From NCBI RefSeq assembly GCF_016920785.2, contig NW_024609836.1, positions 64,459,930-64,523,929 on the forward strand: 64,000 bases of DNA. The letters are read 5' to 3'. The DNA is from Ixodes scapularis (lineage: Eukaryota > Arthropoda > Arachnida > Ixodida > Ixodidae). Positions 41,847-52,953 of this stretch are shown here, in pieces; position 1 is the stretch's first letter, and each line of letters opens with the position of its first letter. The notes beneath the pieces were generated by a model, which had not been told where the DNA came from, made no database searches, and saw only the letters and a list, made by a program, of their open reading frames with translations. The position numbers and the translations under genes were made by a program.

Positions 41847-44800
41847 ATGAAGGCAACCTTTGCAGCCGTTTGCTTCCTAGCTACAGTGGTGTGCACTATT
41901 GCGGTGCTGCCTGGTAAGTCTGTTACCGAAGTCGTTGCATTTTTACGACTCTCCAACTCTAAGATATTTTGCTTAGGCTCGCAATCTGCATCACAATTGT
42001 CGAGCTCTTACATCGAGCTCTATTGCTTTGTACCGAATCAACGTAAACCAACGATAAAATTTCGGATACCTGAGCCGCCAGATTTAGTTGCTTGGTCTTT
42101 CTGTGAGAACCGGATTTTTACATGCAACGTAGCTTGGTCGGAAAGGAAGTGTTGGAAACAAAGTAAATTTTCAGGTTTATAATGCATACTCGAGGATACT
42201 AACTACCATCGGCCCCAGTAACTGCTTCACTAGTTTGAAACATATGAAACACTGTTTATTTGATCATGAGAAACAATGTAACCAATGCAAAAAAAAAAAA
42301 CTGGTTTTATGCAGACTGAAAATTCCTCCGTACTCCCAGAAGGCAAAAACTAAAGCGAGACCAAAAAGGAATCACAAAAAGTTAATAATATTATATGTTA
42401 ATAGCTGTGATTTTTGATGATATTTTTTTTTGGGGGGGGGGGGGGGGCGGGAGGGGGTGGGGCGTTTTATTTTTTTTTTTTTTTTTTCAATGCCACCTCA
42501 TTTTCCAAATGGTGTTCTCGTGAGCGCATTTCATGAAGAGATTTTACGAAATATAAAGCTTGCAGTATTTTTTTTATAAATGGTTCTATTAAAGGAAATT
42601 CAATCAGCGCTTTCTGATAACATAGTAAAACCCTCGTAAATGGTATCAGAATTTACGTGAAGGCCACGATCCGAAAACAACAGAAACTGTTTGGCGGTCG
42701 AACGTAGTGTTTTTCCCTATTCGCAGACAAATTCATTTCCCCGTGCTCGACATAACCTATCAGGGCAGAGTTGATCTCAGGTGGAAACAATTTTTCGTTT
42801 GTGCGTCTTTCTTAAATTGTTATATATAATGATTTTATCCATGTTCAATATATCACCGAATTTCCCCGCAGAGAATATCTGCAGAGCACCACATCCTGAG
42901 CCAACCTGCGCCCCTGATGCGCCGATTAAATTAATATTCTACTTTGACGACCGCACCGACCAATGTGAGAAATACACTGGATGTGGAGGGGGTCTCAATG
43001 ACTTTGAGTCCATACGTTCCTGCAAGGATGCCTGTCCTTACGGTAAGTTTTGCGCATATTCTTTTCTTTTCTTCCATTTAACACGGGCCACAGTCCATGC
43101 TGTTGTTTTGCTACGGAGGTTTGTGACGTGTCACGTATTAAACAAGTATTACGCTTACCTGTATCTTAGAACTGCCACTACGCAGTCTGTTTAAGTAAAC
43201 ACCAATTTATCAGATAACTAAGCGCAGTCTTGAAAATTACAATTACGGTATTAGGTTGTACATTTCTTGCTATATCAGTATAGCACTACATCATGAGCCT
43301 CCTTGTACACCCTGCAAAGTGTTTGCGCGTCTACTTATCCTCAAAACACTCAAAGAGCCAATCATTGCGATGTAGGAAATCAGGTCAGGGAATGATGAGG
43401 CGGAACATCTGTTCAGACCTAAAAATGAAGTCTCTGCTGTGGCATTACGCAATGCATGGCGTTCGGCTTGCAATGCGTAATGCCACAGCGGAGACATAAT
43501 TTTTAGGTATAAACGGAGGTTCCGCCTCATCATTCGCTGCGCTGATTTCCTACATCGCAATGATTGGCTCTTTGAGTGTTGTGCGGGTAATTGGACGTTA
43601 AGGCGTATAGGGGAGTAAAAGCTTATAATATGAGAGAATGCGAAAATTGCAATCGTTAGAATGTTAAATATTTGAGCATATCATTAAAAATATTATTGTG
43701 TATGGCATATGAAATAACGATTTTACCCTTGCTCACCATGAATATTGTTTGCCTAACGTCAAAGCTCTTCTTGCTACTACTCTTTAAGTGCACTTAATGA
43801 TAAATATGGACGAAACACACTTTGGTACCAAGCTGTGCATTCTGCAGGCTATACGAAGCTTCTAATGACTAGCATCTCCTACTGGCATCTTAAAAAGATA
43901 TATGGTAAGATTATTTCAAGGGTCGCACTCATCGGTCCCCAAACAATCATGTCTAATTTGCGTTTCTTTAGTACAAATCAAGGAATAAAAAGAAAAAGAA
44001 AAACAGACGCGGTTTACGCTGAGTGACATTTGTATTCTCCCGCAGGTAAAAACAAGCCGAGGTCACCGAAGAACTCAAAGCCTGCTCGCCAATGATTCGG
44101 TAACTCTCACCAACCAATGTTGCGAGATAAACAAAACCCTATCCGTCATACGAGCAGCCTGTTATTCGTTTATTGTGCATTGCATCACGCAATCTAACGG
44201 TCTTGTAGTGAATGTGTGCTGCGTGATTTTCACCAGCATTTACTCCTCTGTAAGAAGCCTGTTTGTATCCTAAAAAAATACGTGTGTAATGAATTGCTCG
44301 ACCAAATTATTTTCTTTTCAATTACATATATGTTCCTGGTTGTATTAGACCAATTGACTGTATTATGTATATATAAACACAGGTATATATATATATACGT
44401 GTGTGTTTTATTGTGTCCCACACAGCTGCTAAGGCTTTAGGAGGGTTACACTTGCGATGTGCGACTCAGTATTACACTTCTTTAAACATGCAACGGTAGT
44501 GAAAAAAGTGCAGGTCAGGTTTAAAGCACTTTTCATAGCTGGTCTAGATCCGAGTCAACGGTGGAATAGAGTTTAGTTTAAAAGGGTAAACAGAAACCCT
44601 AGACCGATTTTGTCGCTGGAGAAGATGAAGTGAGATTCTATTGCTTAAGACGGGAGAATCAATAGCAGCGTTGAGCAGTTTATATTTAAAAAATAACATG
44701 TCGCGAAGAGACGAAATAACAAGTGTCTCCCATTGACGTACGTATTCATAAAAAACTCTAGGTCCATTGTTGCGATCATTCATAATTCTTAGGATTCGTC

Positions 44801-46838
44801 GGTGTACGCACTCTAGCCTTGCCATTCGAATGAGTCCCAGGGTATTCCACACATTACAGGAGAACTTCAACATTGAAAAAACTAACGACCCGAATAGGTG
44901 CAGTATGCAGGTGAAACTGCGGAATCTACGGGTAATGCGTGCAATTACGCCAAGGATGTGTAATTAATAATTGGTGAATTTTGAAACATGGCAATTAAAA
45001 TTGGGCTGTGAGTCAATCAAATCACTAAGCTCGCGTACCTCAGAACATCTTCAATATTTGAGCCACGTAATTTTAACGAATGAACAACATCATATTCCTT
45101 AAGGGAGAAAGATACAGCCTTAGCTTTGGAAGGGGCTTAAAAGGAGCAAGCTTGTACAACACCACAGCCGAATCGCATCAACATCGTTGTGAAACAGGTC
45201 AGAGTCAGCAGGCTTGCGGATACTACGATAGAGTTTCACGTCATCAGCGAACTGTAGCGTTTTTAAATTACTGATACAATCTGCAAGACTGTTTATAAAA
45301 ATATTAAAAAGCAAATGTCCAAGGATCGACCCTTGTGGTACTCCGCAATATATCAGATAAGGATACGATTTGCATTCTAAGTTCAAAACGTCTAAACCAC
45401 GGTGCTTTTATATGAGATTTCTAAAACCCCGAACCCCTACGTTATATTCAGTATGTAGAAAAATGTTTCCTAGGCGCTTCAATCTTTTACGCTCGTAAAG
45501 CTTGTATATTTAATTCTTCACCTGCTAAGCACGACAAAATTTGGCCGCAGAAACCACTATTGTTGGTTGTCCGTAAATTGCGATAGCTGCCGTCATGAGA
45601 CTCGAGACATAGCTCACTGTGAATACCACGACGCAAATTTTGAGCAAACTCTTTAATATATTAATAATTCAAGGCACACGCATTGACATCAGTACGAACG
45701 CAGCCCGCCACTTTCAGATTCAGTGATTGTTTCGTATCTGTGTAATCTTGGATTTGTCTGTGTCTCTGTATTCGTTTAATGTTCATGTTGTTTCCCCACC
45801 ATTATTGCAGCTTCGTGTGTGCTTCTTAAACTGTTTCTGCGTAATTGTTTAATGTTCAAGCTGTTCGACCATCATCATTGTTCATGTAACAACTAGCTCA
45901 ACTAAAACCGATAATTACTTCGTTGCTTGGGCACAAATGTGAATGTGTGCGTGCTGCCGATGCGTGGCGCGGGTTTATATTCTTGATGGACGACGTTGAT
46001 GATGGCGTCCAAGAGGAAGACGTCTCTGACGACTTCTAGTATACCTCTAGCGTGCCCTCAAGGACGACCTTTAGGATGACCTCTGAGACGACTTCTAGAA
46101 CGACCTTTAAGACGATCTCAAGAACGACGTAAGGGCGACTTTCCCGCGACCTCAAGAAAACCTTTAGGGATACGTCGAGGACGACGTCCGAAATTCGCGT
46201 GGAGTCTCCGCATGTGGATGTCGTGCGTATGCGGATGCACTGCGTCTGCACAGGCACCACACCGCCCCGCCGCGCTCCGAATACTCGTGCTGCGCATACC
46301 CGCGGCGCACTCGAGGCGAGGTTGCGTATCAAGAAAACCGGGTGAGGTAGCTGAAGAATGCTATCTCATTAAAAAACAGAAACCTCGGCGAGCGAATGAT
46401 TTTACACACGGTACATTGCCAATACAAAAACCATTTCATTTGGCGCTAAAGTCCACGGCTTATGTTATACCAAGTTGAATAATGCTAACTGCTTGAGCAA
46501 AGTAATTTTACCCGCATATGTTATACTTTGTATTACTGCTTTATATACTTTTAAACTTGTCACTCCAAACCCGTACACCTGCATTATTTCTCCTTTGAAG
46601 GTGTAATGTATTGTTTCTAACAAACATGCCCACTAACAACCACGTTCGTTATAGCTGCACCTCTAGAATAGGCGTACTCTCGGATTGTTCACATTGTGCA
46701 CAGTCTGTTTTGGGAAATATTGCGGCATAATTAATGCTGAAATCGGCGCTCTTATATATCGTGACTCGCGCTCAGGTGAAACCAACGCGCTTAATCCTCT
46801 TTCTAATTTCAGGGAAACCGAAAGCGCGCCATCGCTGA
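41847..46838 (+). CDS. Kunitz-domain secreted protein, gene C
   Basis: Exon 1 is 41847-41913, with the same signal peptide as gene B to the base. Intron 1 is 41914-42871. The Kunitz exon is 42872-43042: ENICRAPHPEPTC..., same 8-18-5-12-3 spacing. It differs from gene B at six residues of 57 (K/N, V/T, S/L, N/D, H/D, L/I), two of them close to Cys2. Terminal exons are 44046-44095 (tail GKNKPRSPKNSKPARQ) and 46813-46838 (tail GKPKARHR, AATAAA at 46895). Apparently intact and probably co-regulated with B and D. Function as for gene B; the acidic changes (N/D, H/D) shift the charge of the domain. Confidence 0.88.
41914..42871 (+). other. intron 1 of gene C with 16-G run
   Basis: Contains an uninterrupted G run at about 42432-42447 followed by cgggagggggtgggg, a strong G-quadruplex candidate. 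The run lengths in A (299-313) and B (23529-23535) differ. Confidence 0.75.
43345..43581. mobile_element. intronic foldback/MITE-like palindrome, copy C
   Basis: Best-preserved copy. The outer 38-40 bp are almost perfectly complementary (ctcaaagagccaatcattgc / gcaatgattggctctttgag), as are inner segments gtggcattacgcaatgc / gcgtaatgccac. Confidence 0.75.
44046..44095 (+). other. candidate terminal exon 1 of gene C
   Basis: GKNKPRSPKNSKPARQ, TGA at 44093. Confidence 0.6.
44544..45400 (-). pseudogene. LINE RT remnant, minus strand, gene C intron
   Basis: Reads YCGVPQGSILGHLLFNIFIN (motif B) and LQFADDVKLYRSIRK (FADD) in one frame, then, after a frameshift, the C-terminal part GLIRMARLECVHRRILRIM. 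Orthologous insertion to 25648-26460. Confidence 0.75.
45401..45965 (+). other. distal intron of gene C, no exon recognised
   Basis: Shared with gene B 26461-27065, AT-rich. Confidence 0.4.
45985..46200. repeat. gacgacct minisatellite, gene C only
   Basis: Degenerate units of about 14-15 bp such as gacgacctttaggat, gacgacttctagaac and gacgatctcaagaac. Absent from A and B. The VLEVVLKVVLE-type minus-strand frame is a by-product. Confidence 0.75.
46205..46812. other. block shared with gene A only
   Basis: Equivalent of 2290-2884. Begins near atgcggatgcactgcgtctgc. No exon; ends in the ctaatttcag acceptor. Confidence 0.5.
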
Positions 46839-46912
46839 CTCAGGAGAACATCTTTGATACAGCGGCCGGAACACCCGACAAGGCGTTGAAACCTAATAAA
46901 AAAGAGCATTAA
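46813..46912 (+). other. candidate terminal exon 2 of gene C with poly(A) signal
   Basis: GKPKARHR then TGA; AATAAA at 46895-46900. The ETESAPSLTQENIF frame also runs open to TAA, in this copy with NKKEH at its end. Confidence 0.6.
46895..46900 (+). terminator. poly(A) signal AATAAA, gene C
   Basis: Same placement as in genes A and B. Confidence 0.65.
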
Positions 46913-47293
46913 ACGAACACCATTTTAGTCTCTGTACTTTGCTTTCATTTTTTATTGAAGGCAGTCTCGTGATTACAGGCATTGAATTTATACCTAGCTC
47001 TTTGTGTTGTGTTATCGAAGCGCTTAATAAAATTTGTTGATTTATCCCAAAATAATAGCGCTCTGTCAGATTTCAAATTCTTTTCTTTGAAAAAAAAGCT
47101 TCGAGCAAGATAGATCAAATATATTTCTCCTGGAAACGCAATGAGATGTTGGGGACATTTTCGAAACATCGCTTTAATTCTCGTGAGGGATGCCTTCTTT
47201 GAAGAGCTGATACACAGGCTATGTCATTCTGAAAGAATGAAAGAATATACACGGCACCGAGCAGATTTTTATTCCTCGCTTTACTGATATGCG
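46913..47293 (+). other. 3' flank of gene C
   Basis: As 2986-3363; no gene. Confidence 0.4.
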
Positions 47294-47460
47294 GAGGGTC
47301 GAACCGGAACCATATCGAAAACCTCAACCGAACCGTTATTTTTATATAACCGGAATTCCCAAACGAAATCTTCGCCACCATCTTGGAACAGAACCGGAAC
47401 TCCACCGGAAATAAAAAAGTAATTTTATCGGTAATCGGTTCAAAACGGTCCCGGTGAATT
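47294..47460. mobile_element. hAT-like element X, left-end type, block C
   Basis: Begins gagggtcgaaccggaacc; same as 3364-3520. Confidence 0.5.
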
Positions 47461-47850
47461 TTTTTTTTTTTTTGTAATTACATATTGAGAGTTGTAGAAA
47501 TATAAATTGGCAGCTATAATTCCATGTCAGATTGTTATTTACCGAATGGATCGATTTAAGCGCTCGGCGCATGCGTGACGCCGCCATAACTTCAGTTCAC
47601 GAGAAGCAGACGGCCGCGCATGCCTGAGCTTGTGCCGTCTTGTGATCCACAAGCGCAGAGCTCCTGCAAGGTTATAATTGCACGTGCGCCTGTTCTGCCA
47701 GTCTTTCGTTGTGCTTCTGTGAAAAGTCACACAAAAGGAAGACAATCAGCGCCTAACTTCCTACCCCTTACCCCCTAAAAAAAAAAAAAATCTCAAGAAG
47801 AAAGACAGGTTTTTGGACTCCCGAGATCCTCAAGCCTTGACCTTGGAGGA

Positions 47851-48243
47851 GTGTGTTATTGTAGCACGTTTGTCCCGCGGCTGGCCCCCTGTCTCAAACG
47901 CCACGGTTCGTTTACCCCAAGCGCCGAATTCCCCGCCTTATCTTCCCTGAGTATGCACTCTGCAGTGATTCGGAGTCATTCCGATGCTTTTCAACGTTGC
48001 AATACTGTTAGTCGAATATTTGCACAGAAATATACACTGTTCGAGGAAATTTCTATTGTACTAAAATCGAAAAGCACTGTTTTTAATTCGGGAACTCATT
48101 TAGGTTTAGCTCATTGTTCAAACATGTTTATTCGCTTGATGAGCTCCACAAAATGTATAAATATTAGAATGGACTTTGCAGAGAACGATATTAGTCGTCG
48201 GGGTCCCAGGCGACCGAACAGGTCGCAAATAATGTTCCATTAA
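47851..48243 (+). pseudogene. unrecognised 130-codon ORF fragment, block C
   Basis: Intact version of the broken frame at 4330-4660. Contains FVPRLAPCLKRHG, then FQRCNTVSRIFAQKYTLFEE and MFIRLMSSTKCINIRMDF. Start and end do not look natural, so it is probably an internal piece of a longer, possibly transposon-derived, protein. No motif I can name. Confidence 0.35.
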
Positions 48244-49850
48244 ACATTTTATTGTATAATCACCATCGTATCATCAACGGCACGCCATTTTCTCATCAAT
48301 TCTTCTAGGCACAGTGCTGCTGTATTCGTAGCACACATAAACAGAAACGGTTGAGGCTGTGCTCAAATAATATCTCCTTTTGTACTGCGCAACGATTACA
48401 CACAATGTTTCTAACATATCATGCTTCTTCATGTGTTTATTTACGTGACGCAATACATTGTGCTCCCAACTTCGTTGAAATGGGCATGAAAGAGCGCAAC
48501 CATCACTTGGTTGAAGTTCTACTTACAGATAGAGTGCTTACAGTAAAATATTGTCATTTTTTTTTTCTTTCCGCAACAAGACTCGGTTTACTTCAAAATT
48601 ATTTTTTTCGTGTCGTTTCCACAGCGCTTCTATGTCCGTACTTTCGTGTTAGAGGACATCACATAATGTGCGGAAGGAAACGGTCCGATCGATGCTACAT
48701 AGCCTATGTTTTGGGAACATTAAATAAAAAGTATTTGTTCTCACCTTGCACTGCACGTGTCAGCACGGAATTTCCTGTTTAGTTATAATGGCTTTACTTT
48801 CTTTAAAAAAAACTGTATATATATATAGTTATTCAACTTACCGAGTTACAACAACGTCAAATTTGCACAAATGCTTTCAGAACATTCATCGATATTTGCT
48901 CGCATAGTGGATAAGATCAGTTAAAAACATAACCGAAACAAAAAGCTGGTATGTGTATTCTTTGAGGTGTTATTTTCCTAGCGGTCTAACTTTCAGGAAG
49001 TGCTATTTTTATGTATTGTGTGCTCGTTGCTTTGAGCTTCTAAGCATTTTCATGAGGCAATCAAGAAACAAATTAAATAGCATGATTCCCTTTGCTTTGC
49101 TAAACCAGATTAGCCGGACCTTCTGGCAACAATATGCCTCTGGCGGTTCCACTATACTGCCGGGCGTGATAGGCTGAGCTTGGATACTCTCTCCCGAGCT
49201 GACTCAACCGAAAATATGACCTAATACAAGGAAACAGACAAACTACCTCCGCCATGAACGACTTACGGCCGTAGAAACCAGAGAACATAGGTTAGATTGA
49301 AGTGCTTTCATGCACGCGTGCGTTTGTAGAGTTATGACATCTCCGCAATTTTACCGACCAATATTTTTTTTATTGCTTTTTAAATGCACTCACTTTGCCT
49401 CTTCGAAAACCAGCAGCTTCTTTATGTATGTCTGGTGTCTTCACCTTGAGACAAACACACACCAAGGCACTCTAAATTGAATAAACAAACCTCGTATTTC
49501 ATTCACAACGTTAGGGCAGCAAAGACGTTTTAAGTAAAACAGTTGCCACTGTACCGAGTGCAGCCTACTCAGATTTCTTTTTTCTGATATATATACTGTT
49601 TTTATTTTGTAGATACTGCTGTAGCACGTATTTGACAGCACAATAATAAAACCACAGCCTCACCGATGAAAAACTGCAGCCCCACCGATCTCTGTGCGCT
49701 TTTTTCACGATTCGTTGTACTCGCCGTTGCAAGGATCAAGAGTTTTAACATAACCAGAAAACGAGAGCAGTAAGTTGAGATATCAGTCAGTATCCTGTAT
49801 TGACGATACTGGCAAGCTATGTATTGTATTTATACCTGCTTAGTTTCATT
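48244..49850. other. conserved flank, block C
   Basis: Equivalent of 4661-7170 without element Z; the empty site is near 48918-48925. No gene recognised. Confidence 0.4.
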
Positions 49851-50079
49851 TGTGTTTAATCGCAGTGGGAGATTAGGAAAATCTTCACCCGGTGAAGCGC
49901 GAGTCAGAAGTGACGTCACCAGGCACTTTGGGCGTGTATCGTCACCTCGGAACTGGCATTTGATTGGCTATGGGGGCCCCCAGCCTTCCGATGCGACAGG
50001 CCGAACGTCACCCCCCTCCAGGTCACGTGATCTGCTTCGCGGGTGCCTGTTTTGCTTTGACTTCCCTGCCAAAAATAAC

Positions 50080-50640
50080 GGTTTGATACCAATTCGGAAA
50101 TTTTAAATCCGGTTTAAAATCAATCCGCAGATAGTCCGGAAAGAGACAATCCGGTTTGTACAAGCCGGGATGTTTTGTACTTCGGCTTAAAGTCGCACCG
50201 GAGAAGATCCCGGGAGAAAATCTCCGGTTTGTACTTAGTGGACATCGACAACTCCGGTTAAAGAGCGAACCGGAGCAATTCCAGACAGGCAATCACCGAT
50301 TTGCACATGTAGTGGTGTTGTACATGCCGATGTTTCCAGGTTATGCTACATGCCAACTGCACCAACTGTTTGTTATTCATTCCCACTATTTTGGGAATGA
50401 ATAACTGTTTGTTATCCATTCCCGCCATTGCCGGGAGACAATCTCCGGTTTCTACAAAGCGGACATCGACAATTCCGGTTAAAGTGCGAACCGGAGAAAT
50501 TCCGGAGAGTCAATCTCCGATTTGCAAATGTAGTGGTGTTGTACAGGCCGATGTTTCCAGATTATACTACATGCCAACTGCAACAACTGTTTGTTATTCA
50601 TTCCCGCCATTTTGGAAATTCCCACCCGGGGTTGTTTACG
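50080..50640. repeat. CCGG/CTCCGG-rich repeat block with tandem duplication, block C
   Basis: Two units starting gccgggaga/cccgggaga (about 50207 and 50429), each running through gacatcgacaa(c/t)tccggtt and ttccaggttatgctacatgc or its variant. Block A has one unit (about 7548-7730). Confidence 0.7.
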
Positions 50641-51292
50641 TGCAAATGCTCTGACCACTAATTTATCCTCCTTGAATGCTTTTTTTATATATACCTCATC
50701 CCGCCGAAAAAGAAAGGAAAGAGAAGAAAACGAATGAAATTAAAGAAGTTCACATAAAGTTCAGCTTTGAGCCGCAAACGAAGCTCTTAAGACGCCCAAT
50801 TGGCTTTCTGGTTTTTTCGGGGTTCTACTGTGAGGTGGCGGTCTTGGGGATGTTCGGTACAGCTTGGCTCGGCACTGATGTCTTGGCATTGCTTGGCTCG
50901 GGACAGCTTCGTGATCAAGTTCTAGCATCGAGGTTTGGTCCTGGTAGCCCTGCTGCAAAAATATCAGGCTTGCGAGAAATTCATGTGTTTATACGACACG
51001 AGAAACATAAGAATTTCTCATTTATACGAGAAGTGATATGAGATACTCGTTTCTCGTCTCATATGAGAATCTTATTTGACACATAGACCCATATGATTTC
51101 TTTTTGCGCGAGATTCTTATTAAATCCATGGCGTCTCCGTTAGATAGTTATTGAACTGTTGTCTTCGTGTTCTGAAATTCATGTTAGAAAATCATGTTTC
51201 GCATAAGAAATGAAGTTTCTAATTATTGCGAGAACATTTAAGGCGCCGGTCCAGACGTGTACGTCGATATACTGGCCAGAAAAATGAATCCC
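50641..51292. other. conserved flank, block C
   Basis: Equivalent of 7791-8430; nothing recognised. Confidence 0.35.
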
Positions 51293-51296
51293 TCAG

Positions 51297-51560
51297 AAAG
51301 TCAAACTACCTTTATTCTGCAGTGCCAGAAGGGGAGAGAGGGCGCCGTAAGGGACACAGTGTCTACAAAACTTCCATCTCCTCTCCCTCTGCTGCTGCCT
51401 CTTGGCCCTTCTTCCGTCCCGCTTTTTTTTCCACCTAGTGAAGGTGCCGTGTACATAGGTAGCCAAGGGTGTGTTCGTCTCGGCCAGCCTAGTGTCGACT
51501 TCTTCCTTGGGCCTGTTCAAATGTAGGCACTTAGGGCAGTTGAAGAACAGAAACAGAAAA
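51297..51560 (-). pseudogene. broken copy of the minus-strand terminal-exon-like ORF, block C
   Basis: Matches 8443-8683. One base is missing next to the codons for IGN, so the frame KEEVDTRLAETNTPLATYV joins a different upstream frame, and later positions are Arg-rich instead of WWKKAL. TTTATT (AATAAA on the minus strand) is kept. Confidence 0.4.
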
Positions 51561-52690
51561 GGACTCACAATAATCAACATATGACTTTAAAACACTCCAT
51601 ATCAAACATATTTGCAGAGCCAAGTAAAGGGGCAGTGCAAAGATTTCCGGACTTTGGTCAGACATTTGTGGAAGTTGCCCTTATTCGGCACTCGAAAAGT
51701 AAAGAACAAAGAGCCGTTTTCGCCTGCGTGTCCTAGCTGTGTAGAAAAAGAAATATTGGCATTTCTGGGACACCTCAACTAACTCGCACTCATAGGGGTC
51801 AACAGCTCAATGACCTAATTAGGTTTACGCATATGTTCCTGTGTGATCATCTCTCGAAGCACCTTTACTCTCCCTCTCTCTCTGCTGACATTAGTGGGCG
51901 TTAAGCTGCAGCTTAGACCCGGGCGACGTCATGTAACCTTTTCGCCGTAGTTCCTTCAGCTGCCGATCGCGGCTGCAGATCGGGGGAAAACTAGACTTTT
52001 ACTTTGCAATTACACAATGCAATCGCGACATTTCGATGCATGGAGAAGATTTTTGTACCCTCCGGTACACGATAAACAAATCTGGAAGTTACGATGCAAA
52101 TTATTTTCATCTTATTTTCAAAATTAAATCATTTTCATCTCACACCACTACCACGATCGTGAACAAACACAGGAACTCGCTCCTGCTGGGGAATATCTTG
52201 TCTTGGAGTAGGAGCAACAATCCGGGAGTGCCTTTGAACCGCTTGCTAACAGAACCTTGAACTACATATCCTCAGTATGAAATGTACATTGCGCCGTATT
52301 TAAGATTCTCAACAAAGTTGTCAAAAGATAATTTAATAGTTTCGTATTTTAGAGATATTTGTCTGAAAATCAACGCGATCGATCAGTTCACTAAACAGTG
52401 GCGATTAATCGGGATAAAATGTCCGATCCACGCCCAGCCATGGTTTTAATGATGTTAAAAGTTTTTTGTCTGCCGTTTATGAACAAAAGAATGATGTTTC
52501 TGAGGTGCGTAGATAACACAGACCACATCTACACAAATAGGTGCTCAAACCTCACTTCCATATCCCTTTAACGATGTAGAAAACCCACCAGCTTGCCTAT
52601 ACTTTTTTTCATTTTAAGTAAAGCTATCTTGCACAAATGCAGATTTCCACATCACACTCTGTCATATGTCATGATGAGTACATTTGTTTA
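51561..52690. other. conserved flank, block C
   Basis: Equivalent of 8690-10508 without the A-only 490-bp stretch and the A-only hairpin. No gene recognised. Confidence 0.4.
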
Positions 52691-52782
52691 TTCGAACGTT
52701 ATTACTGAATGGTATATTCGAAGTTACACCGAACTATTTTTGATTTCTTGGGCGTCATGGACTGCTTTGTGCCCTCAGGAGA

Positions 52783-52953
52783 CTACTTGATAAATCTGCG
52801 GGAAAGATTGTCTATCACGCTCTGCACCAACAGCTCTTCTTGGGTCAACAAGGATAGGGCGGTATTCTGTACCATTTTCGAGTCCGTACCAGGCTTCTTA
52901 ACGCAGTAATTGAACTGTGTTGCCATCATGAACAGGCCAGCGCCCAGGTCAAC
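52783..52953 (-). CDS. terminal exon of a possible BEN-domain protein, minus strand, block C
   Basis: Same acceptor, length (171 nt including stop) and stop as 10605-10775. Three substitutions (A12T, R29Q, E48D in the exon numbering) and no frame damage. TTTATT downstream gives AATAAA on the minus strand. Conservation of the frame in both copies is the best evidence that this is, or recently was, coding. Confidence 0.4.
   Translation of the reverse strand, partial: VDLGAGLFMMATQFNYCVKKPGTDSKMVQNTALSLLTQEELLVQSVIDNLSRRFIK

Noticed and set aside
46036..46332. Minus-strand ORF with VLEVVLKVVLE repeats
   Set aside because: Translation of the gacgacct minisatellite.
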